Source: JAICYJ01 sp963766445
Lineage (GTDB): Bacteria; Actinomycetota; Thermoleophilia; Gaiellales; JAICJC01
DNA length: 64,000 bases
Direction: 5' to 3'
Assembly: GCA_963766445.1 (NCBI GenBank)
Contig: CAVXZW010000027.1
Coordinates: forward strand, 1 to 64,000
The translations under genes were made by a program, and so were the position numbers. A model generated the notes under the pieces. That model was not told the DNA's origin, searched no databases, and saw only the letters and a list, made by a program, of their open reading frames with translations. Positions 26,436 to 35,611 of the stretch are shown here, piece by piece. How positions within the stretch are numbered: position 1 is the first letter of the stretch; each line of letters begins with the position of its first letter.

Positions 26436-27854
26436 ATGTATCACCCGTCCGTGATCGCCGCATCGCTCGACCTGACCAGGGCTGGATCGGCCGGGCCCGG
26501 CGCCGCCTGGGGCGAGGCGGGCGACACGAGCTGCGGCGATGCCGTCCGGATCGAGCTGGACGTGACGGACGGGCTGGTGGTGCGGGCCCGGCACCGCAGC
26601 TTCGCCTGCCCCCACGCGACCGCTGCGGCCTCGCTTGCTTGCCGGTTATCCGAGGGGCGCGACCTGCTGGATGCCGCCACGATCGGCGCCGGCGAGCTGG
26701 AGAGCGAGCTGCGGCCGGATCCGCACAACCGCGAGTGCGTGGCCCTGGCCGCCGACGCTCTGCACGCGGCGATCGCGCGGGCGCTCGACCGCGAGCGGAT
26801 GCCGGTGCGCGCCGATCGCGTCGCCGTCGCCATGTCCGGCGGGGTGGACAGCGCCGTCGCCCTGCTGAAGACGCTCGAGGCCGGCCTGCGGCCCGTGGGC
26901 GTGACGCTGCGGCTCTGGATCGACCCCGATGCTCCCGACTCGGACAGGGCCTGCTGCTCGCCGCAGTCGGTACGAGCCGCCCGCAGCGCCTGCCACGCGG
27001 CCGGCGTGCCTCACGTCACGCTCGATCTGCGCGACCGCTTCCGGTCACAGGTGGTGGACGACTTCGTACGCGGCCACGCCGCGGGCAGGACGCCCAACCC
27101 ATGCATGCGCTGCAACGGCAGCTTCCGGTTCGACGCGCTGGCCGCGTTCGCCGACCGGGTGGGCGCACCCCGGCTGGCAACCGGCCATTACGCCCGGATC
27201 GTTGAGCGGGGCGGCCACACGGTGCTGGCGCGCGGCGCCGACCCGGACAAGGATCAGTCCTACATGCTGGCCCACGTGCCCGAGCAGATCCTGTCGCGTA
27301 CCTGGTTTCCGCTGGGCGACCAGCGAAAGATCGAGACGCGCGAGCAGGCACATGCCGCCGGGCTGGCCGCGGCCGGCCGGCGTGAGAGCCAGGAGGTCTG
27401 CTTCGTGGGCGGGGGCGACCATCGGCGCTTCCTCGAGCGCTACGGCGGCGCCGGGCGCGGGGAGAGGTGGTCACGGCCGACGGCCGCGTGATCGGTCGCC
27501 ACGACGGGGTGCACAGGTTCACGCCCGGCCAGCGCAAGGGGCTTGGCGTCGGCGGCGGCGAGGCGCTGTTCGTGCTGGAGGTCGACCCGGCCCGCGGTCG
27601 CGTGGTGGCGGGGCCACGGCGGGCGCTGGCACGGAGCACCGTGCTCGGTGCGGCCCGGGAACATGGTGCTGCCCATGGGCAGGGTGCAGGCGAAGCTGCG
27701 GTACCGGTCACCGGCGTTGCCGGCCACGGTGCGCGAGGTGGAGGGCGGGCTGGAGCTCGAGCTGGACGAGCCGGCGTACGGCGTCGCGCCCGGTCAGGCC
27801 GCCGTCCTCTACGACGGAGACGTGATCGTGGGCGGCGGAGTGATAGCCGGGTAA
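26436..27854 (+). CDS. mnmA: tRNA 2-thiouridylase MnmA with N-terminal IscU/NifU-like domain
   Basis: Residues 1-120 form an IscU-like scaffold with the three ligand cysteines and the conserved Asp (C33 in TSCGD, C58 in SFACPHATAAAS, C101 in NRECVALAADAL). Residues 125 onward are MnmA, which thiolates uridine 34 of tRNA. It has the PP-loop AMSGGVDSAVALL, first catalytic Cys in NPCMRCN, TGHYARI, KDQSYML and second Cys in QEVCFVG. Two insertion sites (about 27466, two bases; about 27639, one base) break the frame; corrected, it ends at 27854 with 471 residues, about 110 more than usual MnmA. Together with the upstream desulfurase it would form a compact sulfur relay. Confidence 0.9.
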
Positions 27855-27857
27855 TAT
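27852..27857 (+). promoter_or_regulatory. -10 box TAATAT at the end of mnmA
   Basis: TAATAT, then 8 nt, then the ATG at 27866. It overlaps the mnmA stop codon, giving the next two genes their own leaderless start. Confidence 0.55.
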
Positions 27858-27865
27858 GGGCGGCG

Positions 27866-28243
27866 ATGGACGCTTCTGATGCCTGGCGAATCGCGCTCGC
27901 GATCTTTCTGATCCTGACCGGGGTCGGGATCACGTACGCGCTGGTGCGCCTGGGCGGCCTGATCAGCACCGCCGACACCAGCCTCAAGCAGACGATGGGC
28001 GAGGTCGTGCCGATGCTGGGCAAGGCATCGACCACCATCGACCACGTCAACGACGAGCTGGAGAAGGTCGGGCATATCACCGACAGTGCGGTGGATGCGG
28101 CCGACTCGCTCGACTCGAGCGTCCGCACCGTCAACTCTGTGCTGGGCACGCCGGCGAGGGCCGTGTCGGGCGTCTCGGCCGGGATCTCCCAGGCCTTCCA
28201 GAGCTTCCGCGGCAAGCGCGGTCAGCGCGGCGGCGTCGTGTGA
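27866..28243 (+). CDS. DUF948-like membrane protein
   Basis: 125 residues: one N-terminal helix (IALAIFLILTGVGITYALVRLG), then a long polar helix (TADTSLKQTMGEVVPMLGKASTTIDHVNDELEKVGHITD) and a basic end. This one-helix plus coiled-coil layout, located upstream of alaS with a small partner gene, matches the DUF948 family. The function is unknown; an envelope or stress role is often suggested. Its stop overlaps the next start by 4 bp. Confidence 0.75.
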   Translation: MDASDAWRIALAIFLILTGVGITYALVRLGGLISTADTSLKQTMGEVVPMLGKASTTIDHVNDELEKVGHITDSAVDAADSLDSSVRTVNSVLGTPARAVSGVSAGISQAFQSFRGKRGQRGGVV

Positions 28244-28544
28244 GCAAGCTGGCGGGCATGCTGGGGCTGGCCGCGGCCGCGGCGGCCGTGCTCGCATACG
28301 ACCGCGCCAAGCGCATCGCCGAGGACGAGAACCGGCCGCTCGGCGAGGTGCTGGCGGAGATGCCGGGCAAGCTGTTCGCCGATCTGCGCACGATCCCCGA
28401 CGACCTGCGCGAAGCTGCCGAGGAGGGCAGGAGCGCGGCCGAGCGGCGGTCCCGGAGATCGACGACGATATCAGCGACGCAGCGCGGACGCATAGTAAAG
28501 GGACTGGTTTCAGCGCTGCTCGAGAGGGTCTGGCTTCAGCCTGA
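28240..28544 (+). CDS. Small YtxH-like membrane protein (frameshifted)
   Basis: GTG start overlapping the previous stop. One N-terminal hydrophobic segment (LGLAAAAAAVLAYDRAKR) precedes a highly charged helix (LREAAEEGRSAAERR). A single missing base near 28450 breaks the frame; restoring it continues REIDDDISDAARTH to a stop at 28544, 101 residues. Read literally, the frame would end at 28590 with an atypical basic tail. It probably works with the DUF948 protein. Confidence 0.6.
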
Positions 28545-28586
28545 CCGTTCGCGAACCACGACCGCGCTTCGAGTACCCGCGAACCG

Positions 28587-28901
28587 CTAGTCGTACAGGC
28601 GCGCGATCAGCTCTTGCCGGTCGAGCAGCCGCTTCGGCTGGCCGCCGATGCGGATCTCGAACCCGGCGCCGCGCGGGTAGAGCACCTTGTCGCCGGGAGC
28701 GATGCCCGACGCGTCGTCTCCGGCCGCCACCACGATTCCGGCGATGCAGGCAGACTCGGCCGACGCGGGGATGATCAGGCCGGCGTTGGTCTCGGTCTCG
28801 TCGTCCACCGGCTCCACCAGCACATAGCCGTCCAGCGGCTCGATGCGGCCGGTGAAGGGCTCGGAGCGCTCGAACCGGCTGAGGGTGTCGTCCTCGTGCA
28901 T
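28587..28901 (-). CDS. GroES-like (Cpn10-fold) protein
   Basis: 104 residues. After a charged 20-residue extension, the segment PLDGYVLVEPVDDETETNAGLIIP matches the start of GroES. IAPGDKVLYPRGAGFEIRIGGQ and the terminal RLLDRQELIARLYD match the core and end of the fold. No groEL is adjacent, and the mobile-loop hydrophobic tripeptide region is altered (PASAESACIAG). It could be a second co-chaperonin or a diverged paralogue. Convergent with the YtxH-like gene. Confidence 0.8.
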   Translation of the reverse strand: MHEDDTLSRFERSEPFTGRIEPLDGYVLVEPVDDETETNAGLIIPASAESACIAGIVVAAGDDASGIAPGDKVLYPRGAGFEIRIGGQPKRLLDRQELIARLYD

Positions 28902-28905
28902 GCTC

Positions 28906-29313
28906 TCAGGGTAGCGCTTGCGTGACCGTTTCGGCGTCCCGCAGATCGGCCAGCAGGTCGGCCAGCCGGAACGGCTTGCGGTGGAACGCCGCGCCCAGCT
29001 CGGCCACCCTCCGGCGCGTCTCCTGGTCGTCCACCACCGAGATCACGATCACCCGGCAGGCCAGCCGCTCCTTGCGCACACACGCCGCCACGGCGAGCCC
29101 ATCCATCACGGGCATCCGCACGTCGATGATCGCCACCAGGTGGTGGCCGCGGCGGATGGCTTCGACCGCCAGCCCGCCGTTGCCAACCTCGTCAACGTCG
29201 TAGCCGTTGGATCGCAGCGCCTCGGCGATCATGGCGCGCAGCGCGACATGATCGTCTGCGATCAGCACACGGAGCGGTCGATCGGAGCCGGACGCGGGGA
29301 GCGAGGTGTCCAC
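28906..29313 (-). CDS. Stand-alone response regulator receiver domain
   Basis: GTG start at 29313. A single CheY-like domain of 136 residues: RPLRVLIADDHVALRAM (acidic pair), the phospho-acceptor Asp in VAIIDVRMPVMDG, the Ser switch in VIVISVVDD and the Lys in FHRKPFRL. There is no DNA-binding or output domain and no kinase nearby, so it probably relays to a distant partner. It is divergent from alaS, with about 90 bp between the two start codons. Confidence 0.85.
   Translation of the reverse strand: MDTSLPASGSDRPLRVLIADDHVALRAMIAEALRSNGYDVDEVGNGGLAVEAIRRGHHLVAIIDVRMPVMDGLAVAACVRKERLACRVIVISVVDDQETRRRVAELGAAFHRKPFRLADLLADLRDAETVTQALP
28908..28913 (-). promoter_or_regulatory. -10 box TACCCT for the GroES-like gene
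   Basis: On the minus strand TACCCT lies 6 nt before the ATG at 28901. It overlaps the end of the response-regulator gene, so the GroES-like gene can be expressed on its own. Confidence 0.55.
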
Positions 29314-29389
29314 GTGACGGGATTGTCCGGCAGCGCGCAAGCCGTCGCCATCACCGCTTTGTGGTACAGGTCGCCGCCCGCCCCGCCGG

Positions 29390-29395
29390 TAGAAT
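29390..29395 (+). promoter_or_regulatory. -10 box TAGAAT before alaS
   Basis: TAGAAT, then 6 nt, then the ATG at 29402. One of the clearest leaderless arrangements in the window. Confidence 0.65.
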
Positions 29396-29401
29396 GCCCC
29401 G

Positions 29402-31978
29402 ATGCACACGCACGAGATCAGACGGCGGTACCTGGACTACTTCACGGCCCGCGGCCACGTCCAGCTGCCCAGCGGCTCGCTCGTCCCGCCGGGTTGGGAT
29501 ACGTCGGTGCTGATCACGACCGCCGGCATGCAGCCGCTGAAGCGTTACTTCCTGGGCATCGAGCAGCCGCCCGCGCCGCGCGCGACATCCGTCCAGAAGT
29601 GCTTCCGCACGGGCGACATCGACGAGGTCGGGAACACCGCCCGGCACCTCACCTTCTTCGAGATGATGGGCAACTTCTCGTTCGGCGAGTACTTCAAGCA
29701 GTACGCGATCGAGTGCGCCTGGGACCTGTCCATCCGCGAGGACGGCTTCGCGCTCGACCCCAGCCGGATCTGGGCCAGCGTCTACGAGGGCGACGAGCGG
29801 GTCGACCCCGACGAGGAGGCGATCGCTCTGTGGATGGCCCACACCGGCGTGCCCGGCGAGCGGATCGTGCGCCTGGGCGGCGATAACTTCTGGCAGGCGG
29901 GGCCGACCGGGCCGTGCGGCCCCTGTTCCGAGCTGTACTTCGACCGCGGGCCGGAGCACGGCTGCGGGCGCCCCGAGTGCGCGCCCGGCTGTGAGTGCGA
30001 CCGCTTCCTCGAGTACTGGAACCTGGTGTTCCTGCAATACAACATGCTCGAGGGCGGCGCCCTGGAGCCGCTGCCCGCGCCCAGCGTCGACACCGGCTGC
30101 GGCCTGGAGCGCGTGGCCGCGCTGATCGCGGGCGTGCACTCCGTCTACGAGACGGACGCCTTCGGCGACGTGATCCGCGAGATCGAGAAGTGGTCGGGCA
30201 CGCGCTACGGCGCGAACGAGGCCCAGACCAAGTCGCTGCGCGTGCTGGCCGACCACGCCCGCGCGATGTCGTTCCTGGCCAGCGACGGCATCGAGCCCTC
30301 CAACGAGGGCCGCGGCTACGTGCTGCGCCGGATCATCCGCCGCGCGCTCCTGCATGCCCAGCGGATCGGCATCGAGGGCCCGGTCACGGAGCGCCTGCAC
30401 GGGGTTGTGGTGGGGCTGCTCGGCGACGTCTATCCCGAGCTGGGTGAGTACCGCAGCTCGGTTGCGGCGCTGCTCGCGGCCGAGGAGCGGCGGTTCGCAC
30501 AGACCCTCCAGAACGGTCAGCAGCTGCTGCTCGAGGTGCTGGAGCGCTCAGGCGCCCAGATCGAGGCGGCCGACGCGTTCAAGCTGCACGACACCTACGG
30601 CTTCCCGTTCGAGCTGACCGCCGAGATCGCGGCCGAGCACGGGGTGACGGTCGACGAGCCCGGCTTCGCGCTGCTGATGGAGGAGCAGCGCGAGCGGGCG
30701 CGCGCCAGCACCGCCGCGGTCGGCTACGGCGCGTCTGAGCTGGACGCCGGGTTCACGACCGAGTTCGTCGGCAACGAGCAGCTGGACGTTCGCACCCAGG
30801 TGGGCGCGCTGGTCGACGAGGGCGACGGCCTGCTGCGGCTGAAGCTGCGAGAGTCGCCGTTCTATGCGGCCGGCGGCGGCCAGGTGTCCGACCAGGGCGT
30901 TATCGAGTCAGACAACGGGCGGGTGGTGGTCGAGCAGGTGATCAGGCAGGATTCGGACCAGCAGATCGTGGCCCGCCTCGAGCACGGCACGATCGCTCCC
31001 GGCGAGCGCGTGCGTGCGCACGTGCTGGGCGAGGCGCGGCGCCCGACGATGGCCAACCACACGGCGACGCACCTGCTGCACGCGGCGTTGCGCGAGGTGC
31101 TGGGCGACCACGTCACCCAGGCCGGCTCCTACGTGGGGCCCGACAAGCTGCGCTTCGACTTCCGCCACGACGCCCCGCTGACACCGGCCCAGGTGCGCCA
31201 GGTGGAGGCGATCGTGAACCGCCACGTCTTCGAGAACCGGCCCGTGCACACCTTCGTGACCGAGAAGGGGCACGCCCAGCAGCTGGGCGCCATGATGCTG
31301 TTCGGCGAGAAGTACGGCGACCAGGTGCGCGTGGTCGAGGTGCCGGACGTGTCTCGTGAGCTGTGCGGGGGCACCCACGTCCGCTCGACGGCCGAGATCG
31401 GCCCCTTCGTGATCCTGCGTGAGGCCAGCTCGTCGCAGGGCGTGCGGCGGATCGAGGCGATCACGTCGCAGGCCGCGTTCGAGTACCTGCGCGGTCGTGC
31501 CGACCAGCTGGACGAGGCCGAGCACGAGGCCGCCGGGCTGCGCGCGGAGCTCAGGAAGTCCGCTCGTGACGGCAGCGCACCGGCCGCAGGCGGCGGGAAC
31601 GGCCGCGAGGCCGGCCTGATCGAGTCGGCGTCCGAGCAGGATGGCGTCCGGTTCGTCGCGGCGGTGGTTGATGACATCGACGCCGACACGCTGCTGGCCA
31701 TCTCGGACCGCGTGAAGGCGCGTCTCGCCCCGGCGGCGGTGGTGCTGGGCAGCTCGACCGAGGGCAAGGTGCATCTGGTCGTGGCGCTCGACCAGCCGGT
31801 CGTCGACCGCGGTCTCTCGGCGGTCGACCTGATCCGCGAGATCGCGCCGATCGTGGGCGGCGGCGGCGGTGGCCGCCCCACCATGGCACGGGCCGGCGGC
31901 AAGGATCCGGCCCAGCTGGCGACCGCGATCGCGGCCGCCGAGACCGCGATCCGAGAGCGGCTCAGCTCACCCGGATGA
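29402..31978 (+). CDS. alaS: Alanine-tRNA ligase
   Basis: Charges tRNA-Ala and removes wrongly attached Ser or Gly. The aminoacylation domain starts HEIRRRYLDYFTARGH, with motif 2 SVQKCFRTGDIDEVGNTAR and GPTGPCGPCSELYFD. The editing site HTATHLLHAAL and the distal ligands in CGGTHVRSTAEIG are intact. The C-terminal C-Ala domain ends with the glycine run VGGGGGGRPTMARAGGKDP. 858 residues and no indels. It starts the cluster alaS-ruvX-mltG-aroE, the usual actinobacterial order, and overlaps ruvX by 4 bp. Confidence 0.98.
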   Translation: MHTHEIRRRYLDYFTARGHVQLPSGSLVPPGWDTSVLITTAGMQPLKRYFLGIEQPPAPRATSVQKCFRTGDIDEVGNTARHLTFFEMMGNFSFGEYFKQYAIECAWDLSIREDGFALDPSRIWASVYEGDERVDPDEEAIALWMAHTGVPGERIVRLGGDNFWQAGPTGPCGPCSELYFDRGPEHGCGRPECAPGCECDRFLEYWNLVFLQYNMLEGGALEPLPAPSVDTGCGLERVAALIAGVHSVYETDAFGDVIREIEKWSGTRYGANEAQTKSLRVLADHARAMSFLASDGIEPSNEGRGYVLRRIIRRALLHAQRIGIEGPVTERLHGVVVGLLGDVYPELGEYRSSVAALLAAEERRFAQTLQNGQQLLLEVLERSGAQIEAADAFKLHDTYGFPFELTAEIAAEHGVTVDEPGFALLMEEQRERARASTAAVGYGASELDAGFTTEFVGNEQLDVRTQVGALVDEGDGLLRLKLRESPFYAAGGGQVSDQGVIESDNGRVVVEQVIRQDSDQQIVARLEHGTIAPGERVRAHVLGEARRPTMANHTATHLLHAALREVLGDHVTQAGSYVGPDKLRFDFRHDAPLTPAQVRQVEAIVNRHVFENRPVHTFVTEKGHAQQLGAMMLFGEKYGDQVRVVEVPDVSRELCGGTHVRSTAEIGPFVILREASSSQGVRRIEAITSQAAFEYLRGRADQLDEAEHEAAGLRAELRKSARDGSAPAAGGGNGREAGLIESASEQDGVRFVAAVVDDIDADTLLAISDRVKARLAPAAVVLGSSTEGKVHLVVALDQPVVDRGLSAVDLIREIAPIVGGGGGGRPTMARAGGKDPAQLATAIAAAETAIRERLSSPG

Positions 31979-32364
31979 AGGTGCTCGCGCTCGACTACGG
32001 CCGAGCTCGCACCGGCGTGGCGGTGAGCGACTCCACCGGCACGCTGGCGCGGCCGCTGACGGTGGTGCAGAAGGCCGGCACCGAGGCCGGCATGCGGGCG
32101 CTGCTGGACAGGATCGCCGAGCAAGGGCCGGAACTGGTGGTGGTGGGCCTGCCGCTGACCCTGCGCGGGGAGCAGGGCGAGCAGGCGCGCGAGACGCTGG
32201 CGTTCGTGCAGCGCTTGCGAGGCCGCTGCCCGGTTCCGGTCGAGACGTATGACGAGCGCTTCACCACGACGCTGGCCGGGCGCACCACCGGCTCGAGGCA
32301 CGGAGACGATGCGCTGGCCGCCGCCCACCTGCTCGAGGGGTACCTGACACGGCTCGTCGGCTGA
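31975..32364 (+). CDS. ruvX: Holliday junction resolvase-like nuclease RuvX (YqgF)
   Basis: RNase H-fold protein of 129 residues with the acidic residues in LALDYGRARTGVAVSD, the Glu region in VETYDERFTTT and the final HGDDALAAAHLLEGYL. It takes part in 16S rRNA 5'-end maturation or junction resolution in other bacteria. ATGA overlap with alaS; its stop overlaps the mltG start region as CTGA. Confidence 0.93.
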   Translation: MKVLALDYGRARTGVAVSDSTGTLARPLTVVQKAGTEAGMRALLDRIAEQGPELVVVGLPLTLRGEQGEQARETLAFVQRLRGRCPVPVETYDERFTTTLAGRTTGSRHGDDALAAAHLLEGYLTRLVG

Positions 32365-33335
32365 TCGCACTGGCCGCCCTGGTGGTGGTCATCCTGCTCG
32401 CCTACGAGGGCGTGCGCCGCGTCCTGCCCGACTCCTCGAAGCCGGCGGCGGATCCGCATGGTCCCATGATCACGGTCGTGATCCCGAGCGGCACCGATGC
32501 CGGAGGCATCGGCAGCATCTTGCAGCAGGACGGCGTCGTCAGCGACGGCAGCCGCTTCCGGAACTACGCGAAGGAGCAGGGTCAGGGATCGTCGTTCAAG
32601 GCCGGCCGCTACCAGTTCCGGGCGGGCACCGACTACGACGTGATCATTCACGCCCTGGACAACGGCGCTGTTCAGGTGCGGCTGACCAAGCTGGTGGTGC
32701 CGGAGGGGTTCCGAAACAGCGAGATCGCGGCGCGGGTGCCGACGGTCGGCATCTCGACGTCTGCCTACAACCACGCGCTCGCCCGCGCGAGGCCGCCCGC
32801 CGGGTTCGGCAACCCCCGTAGCATGGAGGGGTTCCTGTTCCCGGCCACGTACCCGGTGCGGCCGCACGAGCGCGCGGCCACGCTGATCGCCCAGCAGGAG
32901 GGCGCCTTCCAGCAGGACTTCTCGCAGGTGAACATGAGCTACGCGCAGTCGAAGAACCTGACCAACTACGACGTGCTCACGATCGCCTCGATGATCGAGC
33001 GTGAGGCGCGGGTGGACAAGGATCGGGCGCTGATCGCGGCCGTCATCTACAACCGGCTGCACCTGGGGATGACGCTTGGCATCGACGCCACGCTGCTCTA
33101 CGAGTACGGCTCGTGGACACACCAGCTGACGGACAGCGAGTTGGCGGCCAACACGCCGTACAACACGCGCGTGCGGCACGGATTGCCGCCGACGCCGATC
33201 TGCAACCCGGGGCTGAAGTCGCTGGAGGCGGCCGCGCACCCCGCGCACGTCGACTACCTGTACTACGTCGCGAAGCCCGACGGCAGCCACTACTTCACCA
33301 ACAACTACCAGGACTTCCTGAACCATGGCGGGTGA
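32361..33335 (+). CDS. mltG: Endolytic murein transglycosylase MltG
   Basis: Cleaves nascent glycan strands in the periplasm. The YceG core ASMIEREARVDKDR contains the catalytic Glu, followed by YNRLHLGMTLGIDATLLY and NTPYNTRVRHGLPPTPICNPG. The N-terminal membrane anchor LIALAALVVVILLAYEG starts exactly at a CTG that overlaps the ruvX stop (CTGA). The first standard start, GTG at 32382, would cut that helix in half, and no other start lies in frame upstream. I therefore place the start at CTG 32361. About 324 residues. Overlaps aroE by 11 bp. Confidence 0.92.
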   Translation: MIALAALVVVILLAYEGVRRVLPDSSKPAADPHGPMITVVIPSGTDAGGIGSILQQDGVVSDGSRFRNYAKEQGQGSSFKAGRYQFRAGTDYDVIIHALDNGAVQVRLTKLVVPEGFRNSEIAARVPTVGISTSAYNHALARARPPAGFGNPRSMEGFLFPATYPVRPHERAATLIAQQEGAFQQDFSQVNMSYAQSKNLTNYDVLTIASMIEREARVDKDRALIAAVIYNRLHLGMTLGIDATLLYEYGSWTHQLTDSELAANTPYNTRVRHGLPPTPICNPGLKSLEAAAHPAHVDYLYYVAKPDGSHYFTNNYQDFLNHGG

Positions 33336-34149
33336 GCGAGGGATCGGGGGCGGCACGCGGCTGGCGGGCGTGATCGGGTGGCCGGTGGAGCACTCCCGCT
33401 CGCCGCAGATGCACAACGCGGCCTACGCCGCGCTGGGCATGGACTGGGCCTACGTGGCGATGCCGGTTGCACCGGCCCGGCTGGAGGAGGCGCTGCGCGG
33501 GGCGGCGGCTCTGGGGTTCGCTGGGCTGAACGTCACCATCCCCCACAAGCAGGCGACCGCGGCGATCTGCGACGAGCTGTCGCCCGAGGCGCGGCGGGCG
33601 GACTCGGCCAACACGGTGCTGACGCTGGACGGCGGTCGGCTGCGCGGCGAGACCACCGACGGCCAGGGCATGCTGGACGCGATCGGGGACCTGCCCGGGC
33701 CGGGCGCGCTGGTGCTGGGCGCGGGCGGCGCGGCGCGGGCGGCGGTGGCGGCGCTGGCCGATGCCGGCGTGGCGGTGACGGTATCTGCCCGGCGGCGTGA
33801 GGCGGCCGAGCGGCTGGCACGGGAGCTGGGGGCGAGGCGACCGACTGGCCGGCCGGAGACGCGCCGCGAGCTGATCGTGAACGCGACACCGCTCGGGCAG
33901 GCCGGGGAGGCGGACCGGCTGCCGCTCGAGGCGGAGCTGCTGGACGGCCGCGTGGTGTGCGATCTGGCCTATCGCGGAGACGGCGCCGAGACGGGCCTGA
34001 TCGCGGCCGCGCGCGAGCGCGGCGCGCGTGCCGTGGACGGCCTCGAGGTGCTGGTGGGGCAGGGGGCGCTGGCTTTCCGGCTGTTCACGGGCGCGGAGCC
34101 GCCGATCGAGATCATGCGCGCCGCAGTGCGAAACGCCACAATCGCATAA
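33325..34149 (+). CDS. aroE: Shikimate dehydrogenase
   Basis: NADPH-dependent reduction of 3-dehydroshikimate. The substrate-binding segment GWPVEHSRSPQMHNAAY, the catalytic Lys-Asp pair in NVTIPHKQATA and TTDGQGM, and the cofactor fold VLGAGGAARAAVAAL are all present. NATPLGQ and QGALAFRLFTG complete the pattern. 274 residues, intact. It is the last gene of the alaS cluster and supplies the pathway continued by aroC-aroKB further on. Confidence 0.96.
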   Translation: MAGERGIGGGTRLAGVIGWPVEHSRSPQMHNAAYAALGMDWAYVAMPVAPARLEEALRGAAALGFAGLNVTIPHKQATAAICDELSPEARRADSANTVLTLDGGRLRGETTDGQGMLDAIGDLPGPGALVLGAGGAARAAVAALADAGVAVTVSARRREAAERLARELGARRPTGRPETRRELIVNATPLGQAGEADRLPLEAELLDGRVVCDLAYRGDGAETGLIAAARERGARAVDGLEVLVGQGALAFRLFTGAEPPIEIMRAAVRNATIA

Positions 34150-34152
34150 ACT
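34147..34152 (+). promoter_or_regulatory. -10 box TAAACT
   Basis: TAAACT overlaps the aroE stop codon and lies 6 nt before the GTG at 34159. Confidence 0.55.
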
Positions 34153-34158
34153 CGGCGT

Positions 34159-34926
34159 GTGATCGCGCTCGTGACCGGTGCTTCAGGGGGGATCGGACTG
34201 GAGCTGGCGCGGCTGTTCGCCGGCGATGGCCATGACCTCGTGCTGGTGGCCCGAGGCGGCGAGCGGCTGGCCGTGGCCGCCCGTGAGCTGGAGGAACGCT
34301 ACCGGGTCGAGGTGCGGCCGATCCCGCGCGACCTGTCCAACCCGATCGCGCCGCTGTCGCTGTTCGACGAGTGCGGCGAGGTGGACTTCCTCGTCAACAA
34401 CGCCGGGTTCGGGCACCGCGGATCGTTTGCCGACGAGGATCCCGCCATCCTCAGCGAGATGCTGCAGGTGAACGTGGCGGCGCTGACGCAGCTGACGCGG
34501 ATGTTCCTGCCGGCGATGGTCGACCGCGGCTCGGGCCGGATCCTGAACGTCGCGTCCACGGCCGCGTTCCAGCCGGGCCCGCTGATGGCCGTCTACTACG
34601 CCAGCAAGGCCTACGTCCTGTCGTTCTCCGAGGCGATCCGGGCGGAGTTGGATGAGACCGGCGTGTCGGTGACGACGCTGTGCCCGGGGCCGACCCGCAC
34701 GGCGTTCGTCGACCGGGCCGAGGTGTCACGCAACCGGTTCACAAGCTCGCGCGTGATGGAGCCGTTCGAGGTTGCCCGCGAAGGCTACGCCGGCATGATG
34801 GCGGGCCGGGCGGTGGTGATCCCCGGCAAGGTCAACCGCCTGGGCGCGGCCGGGGCGCGGCTGGCGCCGCGATCGCTGGCGGCCGGCATCGCCCGTCGCA
34901 TCCACGAGGCCGACGAGCCGAGCTGA
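34159..34926 (+). CDS. Short-chain dehydrogenase
   Basis: 255 residues. Cofactor motif TGASGGIG, NNAG in VDFLVNNAGFGHRG, catalytic Ser in ILNVASTAAF and the YYASK motif (YxxxK). The C-terminal region (FTSSRVMEPFEVAREGYAGMMAG, then VIPGKVNRLGA) matches the classical DltE/YqjQ-type subgroup linked with lipid or ketone reduction. The substrate is unknown. GTG start with a leaderless promoter; convergent with the prepilin peptidase. Confidence 0.88.
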   Translation: MIALVTGASGGIGLELARLFAGDGHDLVLVARGGERLAVAARELEERYRVEVRPIPRDLSNPIAPLSLFDECGEVDFLVNNAGFGHRGSFADEDPAILSEMLQVNVAALTQLTRMFLPAMVDRGSGRILNVASTAAFQPGPLMAVYYASKAYVLSFSEAIRAELDETGVSVTTLCPGPTRTAFVDRAEVSRNRFTSSRVMEPFEVAREGYAGMMAGRAVVIPGKVNRLGAAGARLAPRSLAAGIARRIHEADEPS

Positions 34927-34935
34927 GGCGCCGGG

Positions 34936-35566
34936 CTAGAACCCGATCAGGTGCTTCGAGAGGGGTGGGCCCCAGAGCAGCGCGACCTCGGTGCCGAACG
35001 CCAGGAACGGCCCGAACGGGAACGTGGCCTTGCGGGCCTTGGCGCCGAGCCGCAGCAGCAGGTAGGCCGACAGGCGCGGTTGACGCGATGAAGCCGAACA
35101 GCAGCGCCACGTACGCGTAGCGTCCCGTGCCGAGGCCGATCATCAGCGCCATCTTGACGTCGCCCAGGCCCATGCCACGCGGCGAGATCAGCCAGGCCGT
35201 GCCCAGGAACAGGAAGCAGAGGATGCCGCTGATGGCGAACTCCGCGATGCGGTCGGGCTGCGCGATGCATGCCACCACGAACACCAGGACGGCGCCCGGG
35301 TAGTTGATCAGGTTGGGGATGATGCGGTGGTTGATGTCGATCACCGACGCGGGCACGATCAGCGCGGTCAGGAGCAGCGCCGGCGCCAGCTGCGGCTCGA
35401 TCCCGATCTGCCACGTCAGCGCCGCGAACAGGCCGGCCATGAGCCCTGCCATGAGCCAGCGGCGGCGCACCGAGGGCGGCGTGCCCTCGCCCAGCGGAAA
35501 GCGCTGGATCAGCCACTCGATCGGCCACCCAAGCGCGAAACCCACCATGGGAACTGCGAACTCCAT
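34936..35566 (-). CDS. Prepilin peptidase (A24 family)
   Basis: Integral membrane aspartic protease that trims type IV or Tad pilin leader peptides. The two catalytic aspartates are in ASVIDINHRIIPNLI and the GDVK motif PRGMGLGDVKMALMIG. At 209 residues it lacks the N-terminal methylase domain of PilD. One extra base near 35075 breaks the frame; corrected, it ends FPFGPFLAFGTEVALLWGP...LIGF at 34936. No pilin genes are adjacent; the TadE-like protein near the window start could be a substrate. Divergent from the FAD oxidoreductase. Confidence 0.9.
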
Positions 35567-35599
35567 GCGGTAGCTATCGGCCACGCCGGGCGCGGACTG

Positions 35600-35605
35600 T
35601 AGGCT
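35600..35605 (+). promoter_or_regulatory. -10 box TAGGCT
   Basis: TAGGCT, then 6 nt, then the GTG at 35612. Confidence 0.6.
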
Positions 35606-35611
35606 GGCGCA

